Shown: positions 8,642 to 18,235, counted from the first letter of the stretch. The stretch: DNA of 59,631 nt from JAFRXK01 sp045603305 (GCA_045603305.1 JAZULV010000034.1:1-59631), one strand, 5' to 3'. The notes: generated by a model from the letters alone, not told the origin. Numbers and translations: made by a program.

Positions 8642-9688
8642 CTAATTACCAAACTTTGATGCCTGATAGCTTCTTCTTAGCTGTCCACAGGCACCGTCAA
8701 TATCCATGCCGAGTTCTCTTCTTATAGTAGCATTTATTCCGCTTTTTTCAAGTATATTTTTAAATTTCACGACTTTATCACGATTTGTTCGTGTAAATTG
8801 CCGTTCTTTTACAGGATTAACCGGAATAAGATTCACATGACAATTACGTCCCTTAAGCAGATTTGACAACGCAAGTGCATATTCTTCTGAATCATTTACA
8901 CCACTTACTAAACTGTACTCATAACTTATTCTGCGTCCTGTTGATTTATAATAATAATCACATGCCTCAAGAAGCTCTTTTATGGTATACTTGTTCGCTA
9001 TCGGCATAAGTGACTTTCTTGTCTCATCATCTGTTGCATGTAAGGACAATGCAAGAGTAATCTGAAGTTTCTTATCAGCCAGCTCATATATTTTATCTAA
9101 CAGTCCACAAGTTGAAACCGTAACATTTCTGAGACTAATGTTTAGACCGTTAGCATCTGAAATCAACTCAAGGAATTTAATCAGATTATCATAATTATCC
9201 AGTGGTTCTCCCGAACCCATAATTACAATATTGGATACTCTTTCACCGGTAATCTTCTGTATTCTGTATATCTGCTCTAACATCTCTGAGGCACGAAGAT
9301 TTCTAACCATGCCGTCAATTGTCGAAGCACAGAACTTACACCCCATTCTGCAGCCTACCTGGGAAGAAATACACACACTGTTACCATGCTGGTATTTCAT
9401 CCAAACACTTTCGATTACATTTCCATCATTTAATTCAAATAAAAACTTCTTGGTTTCATCAATCTTCGATGTCCTTATATCTACCGGATTTACATTTATT
9501 ATCTCATACCTTTCAGAAAGCTTATCTCGTAAATTCGCCGACAAATTAGTCATCTCTTCAAAAGAAACAGCAAGTTTCTTATGGAGCCAGTCATAAATCT
9601 GACCTGCCCTAAATGCTTTCTCACCAATAAGTACCATCTCTTCCTTAAGCTCTGAAAGATTTAATGATTTTATATCTAACTTATCCAT
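8642..9688 (-). CDS. rlmN: Dual-specificity 23S rRNA/tRNA adenine-C2 methyltransferase
   Basis: A 348-residue radical SAM enzyme that methylates C2 of A2503 in 23S rRNA and A37 in some tRNAs. The [4Fe-4S] motif CRMGCKFC lies near residues 112-119. It is followed by MGSGEPLDNYDN for SAM binding, and the C-terminal GACGQLR supplies the cysteine that forms the covalent intermediate. Length fits the family. The ATG overlaps the rsmB stop by one base (TAATG) and has GAGG seven bases before it. Cfr, the resistance homologue, is unlikely given the conserved housekeeping neighbourhood (fmt, rsmB, rlmN, prpC, prkC). Confidence 0.95.
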   Translation of the reverse strand: MDKLDIKSLNLSELKEEMVLIGEKAFRAGQIYDWLHKKLAVSFEEMTNLSANLRDKLSERYEIINVNPVDIRTSKIDETKKFLFELNDGNVIESVWMKYQHGNSVCISSQVGCRMGCKFCASTIDGMVRNLRASEMLEQIYRIQKITGERVSNIVIMGSGEPLDNYDNLIKFLELISDANGLNISLRNVTVSTCGLLDKIYELADKKLQITLALSLHATDDETRKSLMPIANKYTIKELLEACDYYYKSTGRRISYEYSLVSGVNDSEEYALALSNLLKGRNCHVNLIPVNPVKERQFTRTNRDKVVKFKNILEKSGINATIRRELGMDIDGACGQLRRSYQASKFGN

Positions 9689-11049
9689 TAATTATCCTCT
9701 ATTCTTCTAAACAGTGCTACAAAAAATCCATCAGTGCCATACCTTCCCGGAACAAGCTGAATATATCCTTTATCTAAGGTGTTACAGTACATTTCCTTAG
9801 GAAGCAAGTCCGAAATTCTAACCGGTTCAAAAGGAAGATTCTCTAATATCCATTTATAATTATCAACATTCTCTTCCTTGATTACGGTACATGTACTGTA
9901 TAAAAGATATCCACCCGGTTTAACGTATTCCCACACGTTAGTAAGAATATCCTTCTGCAACTGGGAGAGTTCTTTTATTGCTTCCGTAGATATGTTATAT
10001 TTAATGTCCGGTTTTTTACCTATTATGCCGATACCGGAGCATGGCAAATCAGCAATAACAATATCAGCCTTACTAATCATATAAGAATCCTTTAACAAAG
10101 CATCCTGAACCTTAGCCGATATGTTTTCAAACCCACATCTGTTAACATTCTCTATTATTTTTGCCACTTTTTCTTCGGAAATATCACATGATATAACACT
10201 ACCGGTGCCTTTAAGCCTGTCCGCTGCATGAAGGCTCTTTCCTCCCGGCGCGGCACAAACATCAATAATTGTGTCACCTTCCTTTATAGGAAGTATAAAG
10301 CCCGGAAGCATAGATGCCAAATCCTGAACCTGAATATAACCTTCATTAAATGCCTTAAGGCTGTTTAAAGCTCCTGTATTCTCAAGCACCAAAGCCTGCT
10401 TAAAATAAGGATTCTGTTTGACAGTAACATTATCTCCACGAAGCATATCGATTATAGTATCAACATCAGCATTTGACTCATTGCACCTGACAGTAAGACT
10501 GTCGGTACTTACATACCATTTTAAAATTTTTTCAGTGGTTTCAACATCATATATATCAATAAAATTCTCAACAATCCACTCCGGCATTGAATATTTTATA
10601 GATAAATAATATATTATTTCTTTTTCTTTATCAGGATAGCAAATATTATCCTTTTGTCGGATAATATTCCTCAACACTCCGTTTATAAACCCTGACAGAT
10701 TACTGTAGCCCCGCTTCTTTGCCAGCTTTACCGCTTCATTGCAGACCGCTCTGTCAGGCACAGCGTCCATGAAAAGCAATTGATAAACCGACATTCTTAA
10801 AATATTAAGGACTGCCGGGCGAAGCTTCTTTAACGGAGTCTTTACAAACTGACCAATCACATAATCAATCAAAATCAACTGCTCAATAGTTCCGGTTACA
10901 AGTCTGGTGATAAATGCACGCTCTGATTTATCCAGCTCACTATTAAGCTCAAAATAATCGCCAAGTGCAATGTTAACAAACTTTTTATCGCTAATCACAC
11001 TGTTTATTAAATTCAGGCTGATATTTCGCAAATCATGCTCTTTAGTCAC
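9688..11049 (-). CDS. rsmB: 16S rRNA cytosine-C5 methyltransferase (m5C967)
   Basis: A 453-residue protein with an N-terminal NusB-like helical RNA-binding domain (about 1-150) and a C-terminal Rossmann methyltransferase. In the second part VCAAPGGKSLHAA is the SAM-binding motif, ADLPCSGIG carries the PC motif cysteine, and YSTCT supplies the catalytic TC cysteine. This is the RsmB/Sun architecture. The start is GTG at 11049, with GGAGG seven bases upstream. The gene is separated from fmt by 125 bases holding two stem-loops, described separately, so it may have partly independent expression. Confidence 0.94.
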   Translation of the reverse strand: MTKEHDLRNISLNLINSVISDKKFVNIALGDYFELNSELDKSERAFITRLVTGTIEQLILIDYVIGQFVKTPLKKLRPAVLNILRMSVYQLLFMDAVPDRAVCNEAVKLAKKRGYSNLSGFINGVLRNIIRQKDNICYPDKEKEIIYYLSIKYSMPEWIVENFIDIYDVETTEKILKWYVSTDSLTVRCNESNADVDTIIDMLRGDNVTVKQNPYFKQALVLENTGALNSLKAFNEGYIQVQDLASMLPGFILPIKEGDTIIDVCAAPGGKSLHAADRLKGTGSVISCDISEEKVAKIIENVNRCGFENISAKVQDALLKDSYMISKADIVIADLPCSGIGIIGKKPDIKYNISTEAIKELSQLQKDILTNVWEYVKPGGYLLYSTCTVIKEENVDNYKWILENLPFEPVRISDLLPKEMYCNTLDKGYIQLVPGRYGTDGFFVALFRRIEDN

Positions 11050-11097
11050 TTTAAAGCCTCCGTGTAAAACAAATAATTACCTATATACAATGATGTT

Positions 11098-11165
11098 GGG
11101 GTCAAAAGATATTTTGATCCCATGATACCTACGGATTGCTACGCACTATGTGCTCCTGGTATCAT
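11098..11165. repeat. Double stem-loop between fmt and rsmB, probable dispersed repeat
   Basis: Two adjacent palindromes fill most of the 125-base gap. The first (11098-11121) pairs GGGGTCAAAA with TTTTGATCCC around a GATA loop, with one G-T pair. The second (11122-11165) has arms ATGATACC and GGTATCAT enclosing an inner stem, GCAC with GTGC and GGA with TCC. It follows no T-run and lies inside an operon, so it is more like an intergenic repeat or mRNA-processing site than a terminator. Whether it recurs elsewhere in the genome cannot be told from this window. Confidence 0.6.
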
Positions 11166-11174
11166 ATAATAAAT

Positions 11175-12107
11175 TTAAACCAGCTTCATGCCACATTCTA
11201 CATGATAACCTCTTAAGAAGGCATCAGTTTCCATGCGTTTCTTGCCCTCTAACTGAAGCTCACAAATTGCCAAAGCACCCTGACCGGTTTTAACAATAAT
11301 CTTATCGTTAGTAACTTCAACTATTTCGCCATTCTCACCGCTATACTCAGTATCAATAACCTCAGCCTTCCAAATCTTAAGAGTCTTATCATTCAATGAT
11401 GAATAAGCACTTGGCCAAGGATTTAAGCCTCTGATAAGTCTTTCAATACTTATGGCCGACTGATTCCAGTCAATCATACCTGTGGATTTCTTAAGTATCG
11501 GAGAATAACAGGTATCACCGGTCTGCTTAACTCTTGTAATTGTACCTTTTTCAAGACCCTCAAGAGTTTTCACCGCCAAAGGACCACCAAGCATACTTAA
11601 CCTGTCAAAAAGACTTCCGCCGGTTTCATCATCAGCTATTGTAACATATTCCTTCAAAAGAATATCTCCTGTATCAAGTCCCTCGTCCATGTACATGGTG
11701 GTTACCCCGGTTTCAGTCTCACCATTAATAATCACCCACTGTATAGGTGCAGCTCCTCTGTACATAGGAAGAATTGATGCATGAACATTAATACAGCCGT
11801 ACTTTGGAATATCAAGAATCTCCTTCGGTAAAATCTGCCCAAAAGCTACAACCACAGCTGCATCGGGATTGAGTGCCTTTATTGCCTCGTAAAATTCAGC
11901 GTTGCCTCTTACTCTTTCCGGCTGGTATATATTATTAATTCCTAATTCTAAAGCCTTCTCCTTAACAGGAGGCATCTGCATAACATTTCCTCTGCCCTTA
12001 GGCTTGTCCGGCTGGGTAACAACTGCCACAATATTGTGTCCGGCTTCGACTAAAGATTCAAGCACCGGCACTGAAAAATCCGGAGTTCCCATAAAAACTA
12101 TATTCAT
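11175..12107 (-). CDS. fmt: Methionyl-tRNA formyltransferase
   Basis: This 310-residue enzyme transfers the formyl group from 10-formyl-tetrahydrofolate to Met-tRNA for translation initiation. It opens with the characteristic MNIVFMGTPDFSVPVLE. Further on come INVHASILPMYRGAAPIQW, with catalytic His and neighbouring loop, and DTGDIL. The C-terminal domain with RLIRGLNPWPSAY is the tRNA-contacting OB fold. GAGAGG is about 14 bases from the ATG, a longer gap than usual, but no alternative start gives the family N-terminus. The def gene, which removes the formyl group, is 76 bases upstream in the same direction. Confidence 0.96.
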   Translation of the reverse strand: MNIVFMGTPDFSVPVLESLVEAGHNIVAVVTQPDKPKGRGNVMQMPPVKEKALELGINNIYQPERVRGNAEFYEAIKALNPDAAVVVAFGQILPKEILDIPKYGCINVHASILPMYRGAAPIQWVIINGETETGVTTMYMDEGLDTGDILLKEYVTIADDETGGSLFDRLSMLGGPLAVKTLEGLEKGTITRVKQTGDTCYSPILKKSTGMIDWNQSAISIERLIRGLNPWPSAYSSLNDKTLKIWKAEVIDTEYSGENGEIVEVTNDKIIVKTGQGALAICELQLEGKKRMETDAFLRGYHVECGMKLV

Positions 12108-12183
12108 AAAAGTCTACACATCCTCTCAAACTTATATAATAGTGCAACTTATTTTAAAACACACAACAACCTTGATTTTAAGA

Positions 12184-12669
12184 CTACTCAGCCTCTTCCA
12201 TTTCCTCAAGTTCTTCGTTGTCGTAAAGTCTGCCTTCTACCTTATCCACATATACAATACCATCCAAATGGTCACATTCATGACAGATAGCTCTTGCAAG
12301 AAGCTCTGTTCCGGTAAGAGTAAACTCTTCCATATTCTCGTTATAAGCTTTTACAGTAACTTCATTAGGTCTAGTTACAACACCGCTTTTACCCGGTACG
12401 CTAAGACAGCCTTCGTAACCGGTCTGCTCGCCACTTGTCTCAGTAATAACAGGATTAATAAATACAATTGGACCTTCGCCAATATCTATAACAACAATTC
12501 TCTTTAATATGCCAACCTGAGGTGCCGCAAGACCAACACCCTCTGTCTCATACATAGTCTCAATCATGTCATCAATCAGTTTTAAAATCTTCGGTGTAAC
12601 CTCTTTAACCTCTTTACAAGGTTTTCTTAAAACTGAATCTCCTAATTCTCTTATTGTACGTAAAGCCAT
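12184..12669 (-). CDS. def: Peptide deformylase
   Basis: A 161-residue metalloprotease that removes the N-formyl group from nascent proteins. All three family motifs are visible: GVGLAAPQVG, EGCLSVPG with the metal-binding Cys, and HECDHLDG with two metal-binding His and the catalytic Glu. GGAGG is seven bases before the ATG. The acidic C-terminal tail (NEELEEMEEAE) is common in clostridial type 1 deformylases. A 358-base gap with repeats separates it from priA upstream. Confidence 0.97.
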   Translation of the reverse strand: MALRTIRELGDSVLRKPCKEVKEVTPKILKLIDDMIETMYETEGVGLAAPQVGILKRIVVIDIGEGPIVFINPVITETSGEQTGYEGCLSVPGKSGVVTRPNEVTVKAYNENMEEFTLTGTELLARAICHECDHLDGIVYVDKVEGRLYDNEELEEMEEAE

Positions 12670-12775
12670 AATCTTCCTCCATTTTTCTTAAAATACAGCA
12701 ACAGCTGCTTTCTTAGTATTTCATATAATTATCATTGGTATAATATTTTACTTAAAATCAACTTATAACCCACTT

Positions 12776-12995
12776 TGATACTTGCTAATTTTTAAGTTTT
12801 TTAATTGTGTGAATAATTATTTCCTTAGCAAATGACTTCGCAGGCGTTTAAACAGACATATCTCACAATTATTTCCCCTTGTGATACTTGCTAATTATTT
12901 AGTTTTTTAATTGTGTGAATAATTATTTCCTTAGCAAATGACTTCGCAGGCGTAAGCCGGAGCGGAATTTGCGTGGAAATAATTATTCACACAAT
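12776..12995. repeat. Tandem 72-bp repeat with 21-bp inverted arms (palindromic element)
   Basis: The 358-base gap between priA and def (12670-13027) holds this element and no gene. A 72-base unit beginning TGATACTTGCTAATT and ending CTTCGCAGGCGT occurs at 12776-12847 and again at 12882-12953 with only a few changes. The second copy belongs to a long hairpin: bases 12910-12930 are a perfect 21-base inverted repeat of 12975-12995. Inside it GCAAAT (12934-12939) faces ATTTGC (12967-12972). The first copy lacks its matching right arm and looks truncated. It resembles a non-coding MITE or REP-like element; no transposase is nearby. Confidence 0.75.
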
Positions 12996-13027
12996 CCATA
13001 AAATAAAAAAACAGCATTATCAACCAT

Positions 13028-15247
13028 TTAATTCATATCAAATTGTATCATAATATTTTTTATGTTTTTAAATTCTGCTTCTATAAGATTTTTTATATCA
13101 ATCATATTCTGCACTGTTTCAGTTTTTACAAACAGATTCTTTCTGAATATGTCATTTATCTTTGAAATAAGTGCGTCTGACGGGCCGATTACCTCTGTCC
13201 TTGTCTCCATGCAATTACTTCTCTTAATTAGATTAACTATCTTAGCGGAAGCATCATCAGCCAGTTTATAATCCGGTGATGTCACAAGCACTGTCATAAG
13301 ATGGCTGTATGGCGGATAATTTAAAAGCTTTCTAAAAGTTGTCTCTTCTTCATAGAAGCTTAAATAATCCTGGCTGGAAGCAGTTTTTATGCTAAAATTC
13401 TCCGGGCTGTAGGTCTGGATTACCATGTTACCCTGTTTGCCGCTTCTTCCGGCTCGTCCTGCCGCCTGGGTAAGCAGCTGAAAAGTCTTCTCCCCTGCAA
13501 ATATATCACTTGAATTTAATGATATATCTGCTGCCAATGCTCCAACCAAGGTAACATTAGGGAAATCATGCCCCTTTGCTATCATCTGGGTTCCAATCAT
13601 AATGTCAGCCTTGCCATTGGCAAAGTCTGATAAAATCTTCTCTTGGGAACCTTTTTTTGAGGTAGTGTCCAAATCCATTCGAACCACTCTTGCATCTGGA
13701 AACTCCTTCTGGGTCATAACCTCTACCTTTTCAGTTCCTATACCAAATCCGGCTATATTCTTGGAGCTACACACCGGACAAACCTTAGGAAGCTTCTGCT
13801 CATATCCGCAGTAATGACACACCATTCGACCATAATTATGGGCAGTAAGGGTAACGTCACAGTGAGGACACTTTATTGCCTTGCCACAGCTTCTGCAGGA
13901 AATAAATCCGGAATATCCTCGTCTATTAATAAAAAGCATTATCTGCTCTTTCTTTGCAAGTCTTTCTTCAATAAGCTCTCTTAAACGGTTTGAGAAAATG
14001 CTTCTGTTACCATTTAAAAGTTCTTCCCTCATGTCAACTATGTCAACTTCAGGAAGTTTGCTGTTCTCTTTTGCTCTTTTTGTAAGAGACATAAGCTTAT
14101 ATTCACCATTAAGTGCTTTGTAATAAGTATCAACGGAAGGTGTTGCTGAACCTAAAACAACTGATGCACCACACATGTCAGCTCGCTTAATGGCCACATC
14201 CCTTGCCGAGTATCTTGGTGAGGTTTCGCTCTTATATGCCCCCTCATGCTCCTCATCTATTACTATAAGTCCCAGCTTGTTAAAAGGCGTAAATAATGCT
14301 GAACGGGGACCAATCATAATATCAATCTCGCCTTTTTTTGCTCTTTCTAACTGGTCATATCTCTCACCGGCTGAAAGCTTTGAATTTATAAGGGAAACTC
14401 TGTCACCGAACTGGCGGTAAAAACGCATAATAGTCTGGTAAGTAAGGGCAATCTCAGGTATAAGCACGATAACCTGCTTACCTTCGCTTATTACATGGCG
14501 AATCATCTCCATGTAAACCTCAGTCTTGCCACTTCCGGTAATACCATGTACCAGATAGGTCTTGCGGACTCCAGCTGAATAATCATTAATAAATTCGTCA
14601 GCAATACTTTGCTGTTCATTATTTAACTTAACTCTCTCTCCCTTACCATAATCAGTCTTTACAGCAGTCCTGTAAACTCTCTCATGATGTATAGAAATAA
14701 TATCATCCTCGCTAAGAGACTTAATAGTGGACTGGGATATATTCAGTTTGTGAATTACAATATTATAAGGAAGCTCATTATCCTCTAACAGTGCACTAAT
14801 AAGTCTTTCCTTTGCTTTGTATTTCTTCTTTCTGCATTCCTCCAGAACACACTCTGCAATATCTCTGGTAACATTAAGCGAAACATATTTTTTTTCAGCC
14901 TGCTTAACCTTCTTCTTAACCGGAATCACAGTTTTTAACGCCTGAATAGTAGTCGAACCATATCTGTCCTTCATCCATGAGGCAAGCTTTATTAGCTGGC
15001 CTTCAATGGAAACTTCTTTGGTTGCAATACTGTCAATGCTTTTTATAAAGTTGACATCAAACTCCGGCTTATCGGTAACATTAATAACATATCCGGCTCT
15101 GAGACTGTTGCCGTTTCCGAATGGTACTTTAACCCTGCTTCCCGCTGATATTTTATCAACAAGTTCTTCAGGTATTCTATACTGAAATGTCTTATCTAAT
15201 GTTGAAAGTGCAATATCAATTATTACATCTGCATAAAGCACAGTCAT
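13028..15247 (-). CDS. priA: Primosomal replication restart helicase PriA
   Basis: A 739-residue superfamily 2 helicase that reloads the replisome at stalled forks. It has an N-terminal DNA-binding region, Walker A GITGSGKTEVY near residue 235, DEEH (Walker B), GSATPS and QAAGRAGR (motif VI). Between the helicase halves lies a zinc domain with eight cysteines in CxxC-type pairs (CRSCGKAIKCPHC...CHYCG...CPVC, about 455-490). Length is normal. The ATG follows the murF stop directly (TAAATG), with GAAGGAAAG upstream. Confidence 0.96.
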   Translation of the reverse strand: MTVLYADVIIDIALSTLDKTFQYRIPEELVDKISAGSRVKVPFGNGNSLRAGYVINVTDKPEFDVNFIKSIDSIATKEVSIEGQLIKLASWMKDRYGSTTIQALKTVIPVKKKVKQAEKKYVSLNVTRDIAECVLEECRKKKYKAKERLISALLEDNELPYNIVIHKLNISQSTIKSLSEDDIISIHHERVYRTAVKTDYGKGERVKLNNEQQSIADEFINDYSAGVRKTYLVHGITGSGKTEVYMEMIRHVISEGKQVIVLIPEIALTYQTIMRFYRQFGDRVSLINSKLSAGERYDQLERAKKGEIDIMIGPRSALFTPFNKLGLIVIDEEHEGAYKSETSPRYSARDVAIKRADMCGASVVLGSATPSVDTYYKALNGEYKLMSLTKRAKENSKLPEVDIVDMREELLNGNRSIFSNRLRELIEERLAKKEQIMLFINRRGYSGFISCRSCGKAIKCPHCDVTLTAHNYGRMVCHYCGYEQKLPKVCPVCSSKNIAGFGIGTEKVEVMTQKEFPDARVVRMDLDTTSKKGSQEKILSDFANGKADIMIGTQMIAKGHDFPNVTLVGALAADISLNSSDIFAGEKTFQLLTQAAGRAGRSGKQGNMVIQTYSPENFSIKTASSQDYLSFYEEETTFRKLLNYPPYSHLMTVLVTSPDYKLADDASAKIVNLIKRSNCMETRTEVIGPSDALISKINDIFRKNLFVKTETVQNMIDIKNLIEAEFKNIKNIMIQFDMN

Positions 15248-16633
15248 TTACTTTCCTTCTTTCATCCAACCAATTATTTCACCAAGATGCATACCATTTG
15301 AACCCTTAAACAATACTAAATCTTCTTTTTTAACATTTTTATTTAAAAATTCATAAGCATCTTTATTATCCGAAAACGATACTATCTCTGCTTTGGTACC
15401 ACTTTTGCTGCATTCAGTATTGAATCCGTCTGCAATTCTTCTTCCCATGTTACCAATAGTAATAAGTTTGTCTACTTTATGATGAGCAGCAAATTCTCCA
15501 ATCTCTGTATGATATTCAGGGCTATTCTCTCCGAGTTCCAACATGTCAGCAAGCACTGCTATTTTCTGCCCTTTAGACTTCATATTCTCAAGAACGGTGA
15601 TTGCAGCTTTCATGGAATCAGGGCTTGCATTGTAGGTATCATCAATTATTTTCACATCATTAATACTTAAAATCTGCTGTCGCTTATTAAACCCGCCAAA
15701 CTGACAAAGCTTTTCTGATGCCTTCTCTAAATCCACACCAAAATAGGATGCTGCACTTAAAGCAGCCAGAGCATTCATCACCATATGCTGACCTATTACC
15801 GGAAGTTCAACTTTTATACTCTTTCCGTCAATTACGGCATCAAAAACAGTCTTATCTTCATCATAAATAATGTTATCAGCATAAACATTATTATGTTTAC
15901 CTATACCATAGTAAAGCACATTATTAAAGGCATTATGTCCATGCTCTATAAGCATATCATCATCACCATTTAAGATAAGAAGTCCCTTTGGGTTAAGCCC
16001 CTTTGCAACTGCAAGCTTTTCAAGGCAGATATTCTCTCTGGTCTTAAACTGGGCGATATGGGCAACTCCGATATTAGTAACAATTGCTACGTCCGGTCTT
16101 GCCATATCTGTAAGCTCATCCATCTCACCAAAATCACTGATACCCAGCTCTAAAACTGCAATCTCATCATCACTCTTTATCTCAGACAAGGTAACCGGCA
16201 GACCGATATTACTGTTAAAATTCTTAGAGGTCTTAAATACATTGAAACCGGCAGACAATGCAGTAGCAACCATCTCTCTTGTGGTAGTCTTGCCAACACT
16301 TCCGGTTACTGCTACTACCGGCATATCATGAAGTGACTTATAGTACACTCCAAGCTGCTGTAATGCTTTTAGTGTATCGTCAACCTTTATCCATGCAATG
16401 TCACCAAAAGGCGCCATATCTCTTGATGTAAACACTGCCACAGCACCATTTGCTACAGCTTTATCAATGAAATCATGTCCGTCAACTCTTTCACCAATAA
16501 GCGGTACAAATATGTCATCACCCTTCATAACTCTTGAATCTATACTAATATTGCAAACTATTGTATCCTTGTTTCCAAAAATCAATTCACCCTTAGTTGC
16601 CTTAAGTATTTCATTAACCGTTATATTCTCCAT
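15248..16633 (-). CDS. murF: UDP-MurNAc-tripeptide--D-Ala-D-Ala ligase
   Basis: A 461-residue Mur ligase adding D-Ala-D-Ala to the UDP-MurNAc-tripeptide, the last cytoplasmic step of muropeptide assembly. It shows the three-domain Mur pattern: an N-terminal substrate domain, AVTGSVGKTTTREM (P-loop) near residue 110, NIGVAH in the central domain, and DDTYNASPDSM in the C-terminal domain, a MurF hallmark. The ATG at 16633 is preferred because GGAGG lies five bases before it; the in-frame ATG four codons upstream contains that site. It starts 24 bases after murE, so the murE-murF-priA block is probably one transcript. Confidence 0.95.
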   Translation of the reverse strand: MENITVNEILKATKGELIFGNKDTIVCNISIDSRVMKGDDIFVPLIGERVDGHDFIDKAVANGAVAVFTSRDMAPFGDIAWIKVDDTLKALQQLGVYYKSLHDMPVVAVTGSVGKTTTREMVATALSAGFNVFKTSKNFNSNIGLPVTLSEIKSDDEIAVLELGISDFGEMDELTDMARPDVAIVTNIGVAHIAQFKTRENICLEKLAVAKGLNPKGLLILNGDDDMLIEHGHNAFNNVLYYGIGKHNNVYADNIIYDEDKTVFDAVIDGKSIKVELPVIGQHMVMNALAALSAASYFGVDLEKASEKLCQFGGFNKRQQILSINDVKIIDDTYNASPDSMKAAITVLENMKSKGQKIAVLADMLELGENSPEYHTEIGEFAAHHKVDKLITIGNMGRRIADGFNTECSKSGTKAEIVSFSDNKDAYEFLNKNVKKEDLVLFKGSNGMHLGEIIGWMKEGK

Positions 16634-16657
16634 GTTTTCCTCCATAAATGTACAGGC

Positions 16658-18148
16658 TTACTTCTTTGCTTTCAACTCTTCATAAGCCTCTAATGCTACC
16701 AAAGTATCGCTAAAAGGTACTCTCCTGCCATCAGTCTCCTGATATTCCTCATGTCCTTTTCCTGCAATTACTACTAAATCTCCCGGCTTTGCCCGAAGTA
16801 TAGAAAATCTTATTGCCCTCCTTCTATCAGGCATCTCCATATAAAAACCATCAGTCATCGCAAGACCGGTTTTAATATCAGTCAGTATATTATCCAGAGA
16901 TTCATTCCTCGAATTGTCCTCTGTTATTATAGTAAAATCAGCATATTTTCCGCTGACCTTACCCATACCGATTCTGCGGTCCTTTGAACGATTACCGCCA
17001 CAGCCAAATATACACACAAGGCGTCTGGGATTATGTTCCCTGCAGGCAATCAGCAGGCTCTCAAGACTTGCTTCGTTATGTGCATAATCTACAATAACCT
17101 GAAGATTATCATCAGAAACTACCTTCTGGACTCTTCCCGGAATTACTGTATTCTCAACAGCTTTTAAGCACTCTGTATTAACACCAATATCAGCACACAC
17201 TGCCATCGCAGCCATTGCATTATATACATTAAACTTTCCGGGCAGGTAAGATTTTGCCTTAACATTAATTAACCCTTCAAGTTCATAGTCCGTAACCGGT
17301 CTGTTATCAATCAAACCAAAATTACTGGAAATACACCTTAAATCAGCCTCTTCCCTGTAACCATAGGTTATAAAATCACAGAATTTTCCCTTCATCATAT
17401 ATAAAGTGGCCTTATCATCTATATTAACAACGCCTTTCTTTGATAACTCAAAGAGACGTTTCTTACATTCTCTGTACTCTTCAAAATCTTTATGTTCAAA
17501 CTCTCCTATATGGTCCAAAGACAAATTAGTAAACACTCCGTAATCAAATAGAATACCATCCGTTCTGTTATGCTTCAAAGCCTGTGAGGATACCTCTATT
17601 ACCACCGCTTTGCAACCGCATGTAATCATTTCCGATAAAGCACGATTTATAATTAATCCATTAGGTGTGGTATTGTCACATTGTTCAAATTCATTATTCG
17701 TAAGTATACCTACAGTTCCGATAAGGCCTGTTTTTATTCCTGCATAATCAAGAATTTCTTTTATCATAAAGGATGTTGTAGTTTTACCTTTTGTACCTGT
17801 TACACCAATTGTAATCAGTTTTTCTGCCGGAGAGTCATAATACAGCGTTGACATAACCGAAAGACTACTTTCAGTATTTTCAACACTAATCACCGTAATA
17901 TCCCATTCATCTGTTATATCATCTAATTTCTGAACAGAAAAACCTCTCTGCACAACTATAGCTGATGCACCATTTTGTACAACATCTTTTATGTAGTCAT
18001 GTCCATCATAAAAACTGCCGTTTATGCAGACAAACACAGTACCCGGCTCTACTTTTTTAGAATCACATATTATTTTAGTAATTTCAATTTCAGAACTTCC
18101 ACATATCAGTTCATACTCAATTCCGGCTAATATCTTTTCAAATCTCAA
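16658..18148 (-). CDS. murE: UDP-MurNAc-dipeptide diamino-acid ligase (MurE)
   Basis: A 496-residue Mur ligase that adds the third, diamino-acid residue to the stem peptide. GVTGTKGKTTTSFM (P-loop) is near residue 114, EVSSQALKHNR carries the lysine region, and DYAHNEASL starts the C-terminal domain. At about residue 411 the substrate-specificity loop reads DNSR rather than the DNPR of diaminopimelate ligases. The arginine that contacts diaminopimelate is kept, so meso-DAP is the likelier substrate. The start is TTG at 18148 with GGGAGG eight bases upstream; an in-frame TTG six codons earlier overlaps that site. A 14-bp hairpin abuts the ribosome-binding site. A second MurE-like gene lies at 31772-33247. 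Confidence 0.93.
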   Translation of the reverse strand: MRFEKILAGIEYELICGSSEIEITKIICDSKKVEPGTVFVCINGSFYDGHDYIKDVVQNGASAIVVQRGFSVQKLDDITDEWDITVISVENTESSLSVMSTLYYDSPAEKLITIGVTGTKGKTTTSFMIKEILDYAGIKTGLIGTVGILTNNEFEQCDNTTPNGLIINRALSEMITCGCKAVVIEVSSQALKHNRTDGILFDYGVFTNLSLDHIGEFEHKDFEEYRECKKRLFELSKKGVVNIDDKATLYMMKGKFCDFITYGYREEADLRCISSNFGLIDNRPVTDYELEGLINVKAKSYLPGKFNVYNAMAAMAVCADIGVNTECLKAVENTVIPGRVQKVVSDDNLQVIVDYAHNEASLESLLIACREHNPRRLVCIFGCGGNRSKDRRIGMGKVSGKYADFTIITEDNSRNESLDNILTDIKTGLAMTDGFYMEMPDRRRAIRFSILRAKPGDLVVIAGKGHEEYQETDGRRVPFSDTLVALEAYEELKAKK

Positions 18149-18156
18149 TAGCTTAT

Positions 18157-18194
18157 CCTCCCACAATTCATATAATTAAATATATGAACTGTGG
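18157..18194 (-). promoter_or_regulatory. 14-bp mRNA hairpin partly covering the murE ribosome-binding site
   Basis: Read on the minus strand, CCACAGTTCATATA pairs with TATATGAATTGTGG around a six-base loop (stem 18161-18174 with 18181-18194, one G-U pair). The 3' end of the stem runs straight into the murE Shine-Dalgarno GGGAGG (18157-18162), whose first two G residues are in the stem. Folding would hinder ribosome loading, so translation control is possible. A passive stabilising hairpin after ftsK is the alternative; no T-run follows, so it is not a terminator. Confidence 0.6.
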
Positions 18195-18235
18195 AAGAAT
18201 TAATGATTAATTTATATTAATTTTGTATGTTAATA

